A stretch of DNA of 64,000 bases from Streptomyces rubiginosohelvolus (GTDB lineage: Bacteria; Actinomycetota; Actinomycetes; Streptomycetales; Streptomycetaceae), in NCBI RefSeq assembly GCF_014649875.1, contig NZ_BMTW01000003.1, positions 248,001 to 312,000 of the forward strand. The letters are read 5' to 3'. Below are positions 8,824-17,812 of this stretch, piece by piece (position 1 is the first letter of the stretch; each line of letters opens with the position of its first letter). Position numbers and translations under genes: made by a program. The notes under the pieces were generated by a model. That model ran no database searches and was not told the origin of the DNA. It saw nothing but the letters and a program-made list of their open reading frames with translations.

Positions 8824-9390
8824 TTGTCCGCGTCTGTCCGAGGATCTCTCCGGCGTCACCGGTTCATCGGCACGGCCGTCTCCGTGTCGGCCGCCATCGC
8901 CCTCGCCGCCACGCTGTCGGCGTGCGCCGGCGACGGACCGCCGAAGAAGGCGTACACCGTGCCCGCGTCGCTGTGCGGAATCGCCGTGGACCCCGCACTG
9001 GTGAAAGCCGTCCTGCCCGGCGGGGACTCGCTCACCACGGCCACCGTGAAGCCGAACGGGGGAACGGTGCGCTGCAACCTGTCCGTGGACGGCAAGGATG
9101 CTCTCAGCCTCGCCCAGGCCTGGTGGTCCCAGGGGCAGACCACGGCGACGGTCTCGCAGGGGTACTCCCACACGGACGACGGAACGTTGTCGGAGGACGA
9201 ACGCTTCGTCCACACCGGGAGGGCCGGCGTCGGCCGGACCGTTTCGTCCTGCGAGGTGTCGGAGCACCCGGAGCAGGACCTCTACATCGTGGTCGAGACG
9301 CGCGACACGGGCGTCGGCGACCCCGAGGCCATCGAGAAGCTCCTCGTCGCCTACACCAAGGCCGTCGAAGGGTCACCGGCCTGCCGGTGA
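8824..9390 (+). CDS. Putative lipoprotein of unknown function
   Basis: Small exported lipoprotein of 188 aa. A basic N-terminus (RGSLRRHR) and hydrophobic stretch end in the lipobox LSAC near residue 34, so it should be lipid-anchored outside the membrane. The mature part has Cys residues in LCGIAVD, VRCNLSV, SSCEVSE and at the C-terminus, suggesting two disulfides. A TTG start at 8824 is chosen because GAGAGG precedes it and the signal peptide begins at once. Resembles the DUF3558-like lipoproteins of Streptomyces only in layout. Confidence 0.7.
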   Translation: MSASVRGSLRRHRFIGTAVSVSAAIALAATLSACAGDGPPKKAYTVPASLCGIAVDPALVKAVLPGGDSLTTATVKPNGGTVRCNLSVDGKDALSLAQAWWSQGQTTATVSQGYSHTDDGTLSEDERFVHTGRAGVGRTVSSCEVSEHPEQDLYIVVETRDTGVGDPEAIEKLLVAYTKAVEGSPACR

Positions 9391-9472
9391 CCCGCAGGCG
9401 CCGTTCGCGGACGCCCTGCCGCAGGCCGAAGCGGGCGGGCGTCCGCGTGACGAGCCGTGGGGTGTGGGGTGT

Positions 9473-10516
9473 TCAGTCCAGGTCGGCGAGGTCGATGACG
9501 AACCGGTAGCGGACGTCGTTGCGGCGCAGGCGCTCCAAGGCCTCGTTCACCCGCGAGGACGGCAGCAGTTCGATATCCGCGGTGATGCCGTGGGCGGCGC
9601 AGAAGTCCAGCATGGCCGCGGTCGCGGGCAGGCCGCCGCTGCCTGCGGAGCTGAGCTTCTTGCGCCCCACGAGGAGGTCCATGGTCTCCACAGTGACGGG
9701 CCCGAGGTACCCGAGCTGGCTGAGGGTGCCGTCCATGGCGACGAGCCGGAGGTACGGGCCGAGGTCGTGCGGCGCGGAGATGGTGTCGATGACGACGTCG
9801 AACCGGTCCCGCGCCGCGGCCAGTTGTTCCGGATCACCGGACACGACGAGGTCGTGCGCGCCGAGGCGGCGCGCGTCCTCGGCCTTGTCAGGCGAGCGGC
9901 TGACGACCGACGTGGTGGCGCCGAGCGCCACGGCCATCTTGACCGCGAGGTGCCCCAGCCCGCCGAGCCCCGCCACGGCGACCCGGCTCCCGGGTCCCAC
10001 ACCGAGGGCCCGCAGCGGCTCCCAGACGGTCACACCGGCGCAGAGGAGGGGAGCGGCGGCGGCCGGGTCGAGGCCCGCGGGAAGGCGGTGGGCGCACCGG
10101 TCGCGGACGACGTACTCGCGGGAGTACCCGCCGAGGGTGGGCGAGCCGTCGTGCCGGTCGGTGCCGCCGTAGGTCAGGGTCGGGAAGTCGTGGCAGAAGT
10201 TCTGCTGGCCCGCCCGGCACATAGCGCACCGGCCGCAGGAGTCGACGATGTTGCCGACCGCGACAAGGTCGCCGACGGCGAAGCCGGAGACGTCGGGCCC
10301 GGTCGCGGTGACGACGCCGGTGAACTCGTGGCCCGGGACCAGAAGATTTCCGGCCCCGCCGTCGTCACCGTCCAGCGCGTGCAGGTCGGTGTGGCAGACG
10401 CCGCAGTAGTCGATCCGCACGGCGAGATCGTCGGCGCGCAGGTCGCGACGCTCGATCGGGGCGCGGCGCAGCGTGCCGGTGGTGCCGTCCGCCTGCCATC
10501 CGGTGGTGGAACGCAT
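9473..10516 (-). CDS. Zinc-dependent alcohol dehydrogenase (CAD/YahK-like)
   Basis: Medium-chain NAD(P)-dependent alcohol/aldehyde oxidoreductase, 347 aa. Catalytic zinc ligands lie in DYCGVCHTDLH and PGHEFTG; the structural zinc site is CGRCAMCRAGQQNFC; the cofactor fold shows GLGGLGHLAVKMA. The overall pattern is closest to the cinnamyl-alcohol dehydrogenase branch (broad aldehyde reductases). It is divergent from a TetR gene at 10612, and both promoters carry the same ACTGTTCNGTCT element, so it is probably induced when that repressor is released. Confidence 0.88.
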   Translation of the reverse strand: MRSTTGWQADGTTGTLRRAPIERRDLRADDLAVRIDYCGVCHTDLHALDGDDGGAGNLLVPGHEFTGVVTATGPDVSGFAVGDLVAVGNIVDSCGRCAMCRAGQQNFCHDFPTLTYGGTDRHDGSPTLGGYSREYVVRDRCAHRLPAGLDPAAAAPLLCAGVTVWEPLRALGVGPGSRVAVAGLGGLGHLAVKMAVALGATTSVVSRSPDKAEDARRLGAHDLVVSGDPEQLAAARDRFDVVIDTISAPHDLGPYLRLVAMDGTLSQLGYLGPVTVETMDLLVGRKKLSSAGSGGLPATAAMLDFCAAHGITADIELLPSSRVNEALERLRRNDVRYRFVIDLADLD

Positions 10517-10530
10517 GACTCCTCCTTAAA

Positions 10531-10600
10531 CAGACTGTTCGGTCTATCCGAGAGTAGGCACCCTTCCGGGCGAGAAGCAAACCAACTGTTCTGTCTGATA
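10531..10600. promoter_or_regulatory. Two repeated TetR-operator candidates
   Basis: ACTGTTCGGTCT (10534-10545) recurs as ACTGTTCTGTCT (10585-10596), 11 of 12 identical and 51 bp apart. The first lies just upstream of the dehydrogenase and contains AGAC-N6-GTCT symmetry. The second lies 15 bp upstream of the TetR ATG. This suggests one repressor binds both promoters. Confidence 0.5.
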
Positions 10601-10611
10601 GCGTCGTGGAC

Positions 10612-11199
10612 ATGGCGGATCAGCCCCTCACCCCTCGCGGAGCCGCGACCTACCAGCGCATCCTCGACACAGCGACACAGGAGTTCGCCGAGCACGGCAT
10701 CGCCGGCGCCCGTATCGAGCGGATCGTGGCCGCCGCGCGCACCAACAAGGCGCAGCTCTATGCCTACTTCGGCAACAAGGAGCGGCTCTTCGACGCGATC
10801 TTCCACGCGTCCCTGGAGCGGATCACGAACGTCGTGCCGATCGACGCGGCCGACCTCGCGGACTGGGCCGTACGGCTCTACGACGAGTACCTCCTGCGCC
10901 CCGACCTGATCCGGCTGGCCACCTGGGCCCGTCTGGAACGCCGCCCGGCCGGTCACCTCGTCGTCGAGCACGAGCACTACGACGACCGCAAACTGCGTGC
11001 CATCGCCGAGGCCCAGGCGGCCGGCCGGGTGCGCCCGGGCGATCCGTTCGACGTGCTGGCCCTGGTCATCGGTATGTCCATGGCCTGGTCACCGGTCAGC
11101 AACGTCTACGCGGCGACCGCCGACGAACCTCCCGAGCTGCACGAGCAGCGCCGCACACTCCTGCGCGAGACGGTCCGGCGCGCCGTCGCGGCGGAGTGA
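10612..11199 (+). CDS. TetR-family transcriptional repressor
   Basis: Regulator of 195 aa with an N-terminal TetR HTH (RILDTATQEFAEHGIAGARI then NKAQLYAYFGNKERLF, about residues 15-60) and an alpha-helical effector domain. An in-frame GTG at 10606 is an alternative start. Neither has a clear Shine-Dalgarno sequence, so the message may be nearly leaderless. It is divergent from the alcohol dehydrogenase with shared operator-like repeats, the usual layout of an autoregulated repressor. Confidence 0.86.
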   Translation: MADQPLTPRGAATYQRILDTATQEFAEHGIAGARIERIVAAARTNKAQLYAYFGNKERLFDAIFHASLERITNVVPIDAADLADWAVRLYDEYLLRPDLIRLATWARLERRPAGHLVVEHEHYDDRKLRAIAEAQAAGRVRPGDPFDVLALVIGMSMAWSPVSNVYAATADEPPELHEQRRTLLRETVRRAVAAE

Positions 11200-11365
11200 C
11201 GCCGACCGCGCCGAGGGGTGCTGCTCCCGACGGGCCCGCCCCGGCGGCGGCGAGGCAGGCCTCCCGCAAGGCTCCGAACAGGCGACGGTACGCCGCGCGG
11301 AGGGCTGCCGCCCCCGGGCCGCTCCCGCCCCCTGTGTGTCCCCTGGTTCTTGATCCGAACGAATG

Positions 11366-11401
11366 AACGGGGGCCGCCACTCCGAAGTGGCGGCCCCCGT
11401 T
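11366..11401. terminator. Perfect 16-bp stem hairpin terminator
   Basis: AACGGGGGCCGCCACT (11366-11381) and its exact complement (11386-11401) form a perfect 16-bp stem with a CCGA tetraloop. There is no T-run. It sits between the TetR gene (plus) and the tRNA gene (minus) and can serve both strands. Confidence 0.8.
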
Positions 11402-11446
11402 TCACGTTCCCGCGGGTAGAAACGGTTCTCCACGAGATCCGAACGG

Positions 11447-11520
11447 TGGGGCGGGTGGGACTCGAACCCACGGCCGACGGATTATGAGTCCGCTGCTCTA
11501 ACCGGCTGAGCTACCGCCCC
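11447..11520 (-). tRNA. tRNA with CAT anticodon (elongator Met or Ile2)
   Basis: 74-nt cloverleaf. The 7-bp acceptor stem GGGGCGG/CCGCCCC has A73, the D-arm is TAGCTCAGCCGGTTAGAGC, the anticodon loop CTCATAA has CAT, and the T-arm is GTGGGTTCGAGTCCCAC. CCA is not encoded. CAT with this loop occurs in both elongator tRNA-Met and lysidine-modified tRNA-Ile2, which I cannot separate by eye. The acceptor is not of the initiator type (no C1-A72 mismatch). Confidence 0.9.
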
Positions 11521-11755
11521 GTTTCGGCGTGGCGCGTACAAGTGTGCGCACCGTCTGCCGCAGCATAGCCGGTCATACGATCTCTCGCTTCGGTTGGCCG
11601 ACTTCACCTGATCTTGAGGACGTCGCTGCGTGCTGCCCGGTTGCAGGGAAGATCGAGACGACCCGAAAGAGTCGTACCGAGGCCCTGTCCACCGCCCTGG
11701 AGGGGATCAGGGCGCGCACGCGAAAGAGGACCCCGAAGGGCCCTCTCCCGTTCTG

Positions 11756-11828
11756 CTCCCCCGACTGGACTCGAACCAGTAACCCTCCGGTTAACAGCCG
11801 AATGCTCTGCCAATTGAGCTACAGGGGA
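11756..11828 (-). tRNA. tRNA-Asn (GTT), copy 1
   Basis: 73-nt cloverleaf with acceptor TCCCCTG/CGGGGGA, discriminator G73, anticodon loop CTGTTAA (GTT, Asn) and T-arm ACTGGTTCGAGTCCAGT. The anticodon stem TTCGG/CCGGA contains a T-G wobble and differs from the copy 5 bp away. CCA is not encoded. Confidence 0.95.
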
Positions 11829-11833
11829 TCGCG

Positions 11834-11906
11834 CTCCCCCGACTGGACTCGAACCAGTAACCTGCCGGTTAACAGCCGGCTGCTCTGCCAATTGAGCTAC
11901 AGGGGA
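11834..11906 (-). tRNA. tRNA-Asn (GTT), copy 2
   Basis: 73-nt cloverleaf nearly identical to the adjacent copy; only the anticodon stem (GCCGG/CCGGC) and flanking bases differ. Five bases separate the two genes, so they are probably one transcript starting above 11906. Confidence 0.95.
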
Positions 11907-12088
11907 TTGCTGCGTTGCTTCGAAATCGTACCTGCCTGGCGGCTGCCGGGCGGCGCGCGTTCGCTGCGACACATACATTAGCGCAAGCAGGGGGGTGCTC
12001 CGCCAATCGGTATCGCCCGGGGTGATCTCGGGTGCTCGCGGGTAGGCGGGCTGCACACGTCGCACCAAGCGTAGGAAGGGTGGCAGCC

Positions 12089-12394
12089 ATGCGGTACCGG
12101 CTCACGTTCATCGCCGGAGTGGCCCTCGGTTACGTGCTCGGCACGCGAGCCGGGCGCGAGCGTTACGAGCAGTTGAAGAAGTCGGCCCGGCAGTTCACGG
12201 AGAACCCCGCCGTGCGCAACGCCGCCGAGAGCGCCGCCCACAGCGGGCGGGACATCGCCGGCAAGGCGTACCACTCGGTCAGCGACAAGGTCGGGGACAA
12301 GGTCCCCGCATCGGTCGCCGAGCGGGTCCGGTCGCTGCGGGACCGCAGCAGCCAGAACGGCTTCGAGGACGACTGGGGGACGACCAACACCTGA
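12089..12394 (+). CDS. YtxH-like small membrane-anchored protein
   Basis: 101-aa protein with one N-terminal transmembrane segment (LTFIAGVALGYVLGTRAG, about residues 5-22) followed by a charged, Ala-rich amphipathic helix region (NPAVRNAAESAAHSGRD). This is the YtxH-like pattern of general-stress proteins in Gram-positives; the exact role is unknown. AGGAAGGG lies 8-15 nt upstream of the ATG. It is followed 59 bp later by a sugar-kinase gene on the same strand. Confidence 0.7.
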   Translation: MRYRLTFIAGVALGYVLGTRAGRERYEQLKKSARQFTENPAVRNAAESAAHSGRDIAGKAYHSVSDKVGDKVPASVAERVRSLRDRSSQNGFEDDWGTTNT

Positions 12395-12453
12395 GGGTGC
12401 CGTGGGGCGCAGGTGAGTTCCGGGATGGTCCCGCGGTGCGGCAGAATCTCCCT

Positions 12454-13905
12454 ATGGGCATAGTCGCGGGGCTGGACAGTTCTTCCGCCTTCACTCACAT
12501 CGTCGTCTGCGACACGGATTCGGGCGCCGTGCTCCGGGAGGGGTACGCCGCCCATCCGGTCGAGGCCAAAGCCGCCGAGGTCGATCCGCAGGCCTGGCTG
12601 CTCTCGCTCGGTGAGGCGGCCTCCGGCGGGCTGCTCGAAGGCGTGCAGGCCATCGGGGTCTCCGCGCAGCAGCACGGGCTCGTCCCTCTGGACCAGCAGG
12701 GCAATCTCGTACGCCCGGCCCTGCTCGGCAACGACCGGCGGGCGCAGGTCGCCGCGGCCGATCTCGTCGACGGGCTGGGCGGGCGGCAGGCCTGGGCCGA
12801 AGCCGTCGGGGCCGTGCCGAGCGCCGCGCAGCCGGTGGCGAAGCTGCGCTGGCTGGCGCGGACCGAGCCGGAGAACGCCCAGCGGGTGGCCGCCGTGCTC
12901 CAGCCGCACGACTGGCTCGTGTGGCAGTTGCTGGGCCGGCCCGCCCGGCGGACCACGGACCGGGGTGCCGCATCGGGCACCGGCTACTGGTCGGCCGGGT
13001 CCGGCTCCTACCGGCCCGATCTGGTCGAGCTGGCCCTCGGGCACTCCGCCGCCCTGCCCGAGGTGCTCGGGCCCGCGGACTCCGCCGGGATGACCCCGGA
13101 AGGGCTGCTGATCTCCGCGGGCACCGGCGAGACCATGGCCGCCGCCTTCGGGCTCGGGGTCGCCGTGGGCGACGCGGTGGTGTCGCTGGGGGCCTCCGGG
13201 TCCGTGATGGCGGTCCACCACGAGGCGCTCGCCGATCCGAGCGGGATGATCACCTCGTTCGCCGACGCCACCGGCATGCATCTGCCGGTCGTTCACCTCT
13301 CCAACGCCGTACGTGCCCTGCGCGGCACCGCCGAGATGCTGGGGCTGGACGGGCTGGAGGAGTTGTCCGCCCTCGCCCTGAAGTCGACGCCCGGGGCCTC
13401 GGGGCTCGTCCTGCTCCCCTATCTGGAGGGCGAGCGCACTCCTCAGCTTCCCCACACCGCCGGCACCCTCTGCGGGCTGCGGCGTGAGTCGATGAAGCCC
13501 GAGCACTTGGCGCGCGCCTCGTTCGAGGGCATGCTGTGCTCGCTCGCCGACGCCCTGGACGTGCTGCGCGGGCGGGGTGTGGAGGTGCGGCGGGTGTTCC
13601 TGCTGGGGGCCGCCGCCGAGCTCCCCGCCGTACAGGCGCTGGCTCCGGCGGTGTTCGGCACGCAGGTCGTGGTGCCGCAGCCCGCCCAGTACGCGGCGAT
13701 CGGCGCGGCCCGGCAGGCGGCCTGGGCGCTCGGGGTCTCGCAGGGCTCCCTCGACCCGCGCACTCCCCCGGCCTGGCAGGGTGCGGCGGCCCAGGTGCTG
13801 GAGCCCGGTGACGAGCTGGCGGTGGGCGGGGCGGTGCGGCAGCAGTACACGGCGACCCGGGACCAGATCCACCCCGGGGCCTTCGGCGGGCAGCACCCGG
13901 CGTAG
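12454..13905 (+). CDS. FGGY-family carbohydrate kinase (xylulokinase-like)
   Basis: ATP-dependent sugar kinase of 483 aa with the two-domain FGGY fold. The N-terminal phosphate loop is GIVAGLDSSSA, substrate-side motifs are GVSAQQHGLV and GNDRRAQ, and the ATP domain shows AGTGETMAAAFGL and LLPYLEGERTPQLPHTAG. XylB-type xylulokinase is the best guess, but no isomerase or sugar transporter is adjacent, so the substrate is uncertain. ATG 12454 begins directly at the conserved loop. A perfect hairpin at 14010-14039 ends the transcript. Confidence 0.8.
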   Translation: MGIVAGLDSSSAFTHIVVCDTDSGAVLREGYAAHPVEAKAAEVDPQAWLLSLGEAASGGLLEGVQAIGVSAQQHGLVPLDQQGNLVRPALLGNDRRAQVAAADLVDGLGGRQAWAEAVGAVPSAAQPVAKLRWLARTEPENAQRVAAVLQPHDWLVWQLLGRPARRTTDRGAASGTGYWSAGSGSYRPDLVELALGHSAALPEVLGPADSAGMTPEGLLISAGTGETMAAAFGLGVAVGDAVVSLGASGSVMAVHHEALADPSGMITSFADATGMHLPVVHLSNAVRALRGTAEMLGLDGLEELSALALKSTPGASGLVLLPYLEGERTPQLPHTAGTLCGLRRESMKPEHLARASFEGMLCSLADALDVLRGRGVEVRRVFLLGAAAELPAVQALAPAVFGTQVVVPQPAQYAAIGAARQAAWALGVSQGSLDPRTPPAWQGAAAQVLEPGDELAVGGAVRQQYTATRDQIHPGAFGGQHPA

Positions 13906-14009
13906 GGCCCGCTTCTCGGTCAGCGGCCCGCGCCCCGCACAGGTCCCGTTTCCCGCGCGGCGGCGCGCACCCCGCGCAGTCCTGACACCGGGGCGCGCCC
14001 GGCCGTGAG

Positions 14010-14039
14010 CTGGAGCGCGGGGGCTCCCCCGCGCTCCAG
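14010..14039 (+). terminator. Rho-independent-like terminator after the sugar kinase
   Basis: CTGGAGCGCGGGGG (14010-14023) pairs perfectly with CCCCCGCGCTCCAG (14026-14039), followed by GTTTG. It separates the kinase from the ABC-exporter operon on the same strand. Confidence 0.8.
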
Positions 14040-14135
14040 GTTTGACCCGGGCTTGGGGAAAACGGTTCGCTCGTGGAGTACGGCGTACGCGAAACTGGGT
14101 CGGCCTCTGCCTGCCGCCGATTCCGAGAGACCCGC

Positions 14136-15869
14136 GTGCTCATAAAACTCCTGCGGGCCCATCTGGGCCCGTACAAGAAACCCATCGTGCTGCTGGTGCT
14201 CCTCCAGTTGCTCCAGACCTGCGCCACCCTTTATCTGCCCAGCCTGAACGCCGACATCATTGACAACGGTGTCGTCACGGGCGATACCGGCTACATCCTG
14301 GAGTTCGGCGGTCTGATGATCGCCGTCAGCGTTCTGCAGGTGCTGTGCAATGTCGGGGCCGTGTATTACGGGGCCCGTACCGCTTCCGCCCTCGGGCGTG
14401 ATGTGCGGGCCGCCGTCTTCGACCGGGTGCAGTCCTTCTCCGCCCGGGAGCTGGGGCGCTTCGGGGCCCCCTCGCTGATCACCCGGACCACCAACGACGT
14501 CCAGCAGGTCCAGATGCTGGTCCTGCTGGCGTTCACGCTGATGGTGTCGGCCCCGATCATGTGCGTCGGCGGGATCATCATGGCGCTCGGCCTCGATGTG
14601 CCGCTCTCCGCCGTGCTGCTGGCGGTCGTGCCGGTGCTCGGGGTCTCGGTCGGCCTGATCGTGCGGAGAATGGGACCGCTGTTCCGCACTATGCAGGAGC
14701 GGCTGGACGGTGTGAACCGGGTGCTGCGCGAGCAGATCACCGGCAACCGGGTCATCCGGGCGTTCGTCCGGGACGGGTACGAGGAGAAGCGCTTCCGGCA
14801 GGCGAACACCGAGCTGACCGATGTGTCGGTGGCGACCGGGCGGCTGATGGCGCTGATGTTCCCGACCGTGATGACGGTGGTGAACCTGTCGTCGATCGCG
14901 GTGGTGTGGTTCGGCGCGCACCGGATCGACAGCGGCGGGATGCAGATCGGTGCGCTGACCGCGTTCCTCGCCTATCTGATGCAGATCGTGATGGCCGTGA
15001 TGATGGCCACCTTCATGTTCATGATGGTGCCGCGCGCCGAGGTCTGCGCCGAGCGCATCGAGGAGGTCCTCGGGACCGATTCGAGTGTCGTGCCGCCCGT
15101 CGCGCCCGTCACCGAGCTGCGCCGGCACGGCCATCTGGAGGTGCGGGGCGCGGAGTTCCGGTACCCGGGTGCGGAGGAGCCGGTGCTGCGGGCCGTGGAT
15201 CTGGTGGCCAGGCCGGGTGAGACCACCGCGGTCATCGGGTCGACGGGCAGTGGGAAGTCCACGCTGCTCGGGCTCGTACCCCGGCTGTTCGACGTGACGG
15301 ACGGCGAGGTGCTGGTCGACGGCGAGGACGTGCGGACGCTGGATCCGGCGCTGCTGGCGAGGACGGTGTCCCTGGTGCCGCAGAAGCCGTACCTCTTCTC
15401 GGGGACGGTGGCGACGAACCTGCGGTACGGGAATCCGGAGGCCACCGACGAGGAGCTGTGGCACGCGCTGGAGGTGGCGCAGGCCAAGGAGTTCGTGGCC
15501 GCCCTGGAGCACGGGCTCGACGCGCCGATCGCGCAGGGCGGCACCAATGTGTCCGGCGGTCAGCGGCAGCGGCTCGCGATCGCGCGGACGCTGGTGCAGA
15601 AGCCGGAGATCTATCTCTTCGACGACTCGTTCTCCGCGCTGGACTACGCGACCGACGCGGCGCTGCGGGCGGCGCTGGGCCGGGAGACGGCCGGGGCGAC
15701 CGTGGTGATCGTGGCGCAGCGGGTGTCCACCATCCGTGACGCGGACCGGATCCTGGTGCTGGACGAGGGCCGGCTCGTGGGCACCGGCACCCATCACGAG
15801 CTGATGGACGGCAATGAAACGTACCGGGAGATCGTGCTCTCCCAGCTGACGGAAGCGGAGGCCGCGTAA
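14136..15869 (+). CDS. ABC exporter half-transporter with degenerate ATPase site
   Basis: Membrane/ATPase fusion half-transporter, 577 aa. Six transmembrane helices (about residues 15-310) precede an NBD with Walker A GSTGSGKST (about 368), Q-loop LVPQKPY, intact signature NVSGGQRQR and Walker B FLFDD-like LFDDSFSALD. The catalytic Glu after Walker B is Asp and the H-loop His is Gln (VAQRVST). This marks the degenerate-site subunit of a heterodimeric exporter. The GTG start follows GAGAG. It overlaps the partner gene by one base (TAATG). Confidence 0.88.
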   Translation: MLIKLLRAHLGPYKKPIVLLVLLQLLQTCATLYLPSLNADIIDNGVVTGDTGYILEFGGLMIAVSVLQVLCNVGAVYYGARTASALGRDVRAAVFDRVQSFSARELGRFGAPSLITRTTNDVQQVQMLVLLAFTLMVSAPIMCVGGIIMALGLDVPLSAVLLAVVPVLGVSVGLIVRRMGPLFRTMQERLDGVNRVLREQITGNRVIRAFVRDGYEEKRFRQANTELTDVSVATGRLMALMFPTVMTVVNLSSIAVVWFGAHRIDSGGMQIGALTAFLAYLMQIVMAVMMATFMFMMVPRAEVCAERIEEVLGTDSSVVPPVAPVTELRRHGHLEVRGAEFRYPGAEEPVLRAVDLVARPGETTAVIGSTGSGKSTLLGLVPRLFDVTDGEVLVDGEDVRTLDPALLARTVSLVPQKPYLFSGTVATNLRYGNPEATDEELWHALEVAQAKEFVAALEHGLDAPIAQGGTNVSGGQRQRLAIARTLVQKPEIYLFDDSFSALDYATDAALRAALGRETAGATVVIVAQRVSTIRDADRILVLDEGRLVGTGTHHELMDGNETYREIVLSQLTEAEAA

Positions 15870-17797
15870 TGGCCGGTCCGGGCGGACGGATGATGGCCGG
15901 GGGCGCGCCCACCGACCGGTCGATGGATTTCAAGGGGTCGAGCAAGCGGCTGCTGAAGCGGTTCGGCCGGGAGAAGACCACGCTCTGGCTGATGCTGGGC
16001 GCGGTGGCGGTGAGCGTCGCCCTGTCGGTGGCCGGGCCGAAGATCCTGGGCAGGGCGACCGACCTGATCTTCGCCGGTGTCGTCGGGCGGGAGATGGCCG
16101 AGGGCACGACGAAGGCGCAGGCGCTCGAGGGGCTGCGGGAGAACGGCCGCGGGTCGATGGCGGACATGCTGTCGGGCGTGGACTTCACCCCGGGCCAGGG
16201 CATCGACTTCGACGCGGTGGGGAACGTCCTGCTGATGGCCCTGGCGGTCTACGTCGGGGCCGGGCTGCTGATGCTGGTGGCGACCCGTCTGTCGATCCGG
16301 GTGATCAACCGGATCGTGTTCCAGCTGCGTGAGGACCTGCAGACGAAGCTGGCGCGGCTGCCGCTGTCGTACTTCGACAAGGCCAAGCGCGGTGAGGTGC
16401 TGAGCCGGGCGACGAACGACATCGACAACATCTCGCAGACGCTCCAGCAGACGATGGGCCAGCTCATCAACTCCCTGCTGACCATCGTCGGCGTGCTGAT
16501 CGTGATGTTCTGGATCTCGCCGCTGCTGGCGCTGGTCGCGCTGGTGACGATCCCGCTGTCGGTGGTCGTGGCCACCCAGGTCGGCAAGCGGTCGCAGCCG
16601 CAGTTCGTGCAGCAGTGGCGGGTGACGGGCACGCTCAACGCCCATATCGAGGAGATGTACACCGGGCACACCCTGGTGAAGGTCTTCGGCCGGCAGGAGG
16701 AGTCCGCGCGGGACTTCGCCGAGCAGAACGAGGCGCTGTACGAGGCGGGCTTCAAGGCCCAGTTCGCCAGCGGGATCATGCAGCCGCTGATGTTCTTCAT
16801 CTCGAACATCAACTATGTGCTGGTCGCGGTGGTCGGCGGGCTCCGGGTCGCCTCGGGCGCACTGTCGATCGGTGACGTGCAGGCGTTCATCCAGTACTCG
16901 CGGCAGTTCTCGATGCCGCTGACGCAGGTCGCCTCGATGGCCAACCTGGTGCAGTCCGGTATCGCGTCGGCGGAGCGGGTCTTCGAGCTGCTGGACGCCG
17001 AGGAGCAGGACGCGGACCCGGAGCACGGGGAGCGCCCGGAGCGGCCGGAGGGCCGGGTCTCGCTGGAGAAGGTGTCCTTCCGCTACGAGCCGGACAAGCC
17101 GCTGATCGAGGGCCTGTCGCTGAGCGTGGAGCCGGGGCAGACCGTCGCGATCGTCGGTCCGACGGGTGCGGGCAAGACGACGCTGGTCAATCTGCTGATG
17201 CGGTTCTACGAGGTGACCGGCGGGCGGATCGCGCTCGACGGGGTCGACGTGGCGAAGATGTCCCGGGACGACCTGCGGTCCTCCATAGGGATGGTCCTCC
17301 AGGACACCTGGCTGTTCGGCGGGACGATCGCGGAGAACATCGCGTACGGCGCTTCGCGCGAGGTCACCCGCCAGGAGATCGAGGAGGCGGCGAAGGCGGC
17401 GCACGCGGACCGGTTCATCCGGACGCTGCCCGACGGGTACGACTCGGTGATCGACGACGAGGGGACCGGGGTCAGCGCGGGCGAGAAGCAGCTGATCACC
17501 ATCGCGCGGGCGTTCCTGTCCGACCCGGTGATCCTGGTGCTCGACGAGGCGACCAGCTCGGTGGACACCCGGACCGAGGTGCTGATCCAGAAGGCGATGG
17601 CGCGCCTGGCCCACGGGCGTACGTCGTTCGTGATCGCGCACCGGCTCTCCACGATCCGGGACGCGGACGTGATCCTGGTGATGGAGAACGGCTCGATCGT
17701 CGAACAGGGCACGCACGACGAGCTGTTGGCGGCCGGTGGGGCCTATGCCCGGCTGTACGCCGCCCAGTTCGCGGAGGCGCTGGCCGAGGTGGACTGA
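15869..17797 (+). CDS. ABC exporter half-transporter with consensus ATPase site
   Basis: Partner subunit, 642 aa: about 50 N-terminal residues, six transmembrane helices with a long first external loop (about residues 65-115), then an NBD. The NBD has Walker A GPTGAGKTT, Walker B VLVLDEATSSVD-type with the catalytic Glu, and His in IAHRLST. Its signature is VSAGEKQ instead of LSGGQ. Together with the first subunit this gives one good and one degenerate ATP site, as in TM287/288-type exporters. Substrate unknown (drug or lipid). Confidence 0.9.
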   Translation: MAGPGGRMMAGGAPTDRSMDFKGSSKRLLKRFGREKTTLWLMLGAVAVSVALSVAGPKILGRATDLIFAGVVGREMAEGTTKAQALEGLRENGRGSMADMLSGVDFTPGQGIDFDAVGNVLLMALAVYVGAGLLMLVATRLSIRVINRIVFQLREDLQTKLARLPLSYFDKAKRGEVLSRATNDIDNISQTLQQTMGQLINSLLTIVGVLIVMFWISPLLALVALVTIPLSVVVATQVGKRSQPQFVQQWRVTGTLNAHIEEMYTGHTLVKVFGRQEESARDFAEQNEALYEAGFKAQFASGIMQPLMFFISNINYVLVAVVGGLRVASGALSIGDVQAFIQYSRQFSMPLTQVASMANLVQSGIASAERVFELLDAEEQDADPEHGERPERPEGRVSLEKVSFRYEPDKPLIEGLSLSVEPGQTVAIVGPTGAGKTTLVNLLMRFYEVTGGRIALDGVDVAKMSRDDLRSSIGMVLQDTWLFGGTIAENIAYGASREVTRQEIEEAAKAAHADRFIRTLPDGYDSVIDDEGTGVSAGEKQLITIARAFLSDPVILVLDEATSSVDTRTEVLIQKAMARLAHGRTSFVIAHRLSTIRDADVILVMENGSIVEQGTHDELLAAGGAYARLYAAQFAEALAEVD

Positions 17798-17812
17798 CTC
17801 CGCTCGCGCGGA

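Noticed and set aside
11529..11981. Open frame across the two tRNA-Asn genes
   Set aside because: It runs antisense through both tRNAs and repeats a peptide only because the tRNAs are duplicated.
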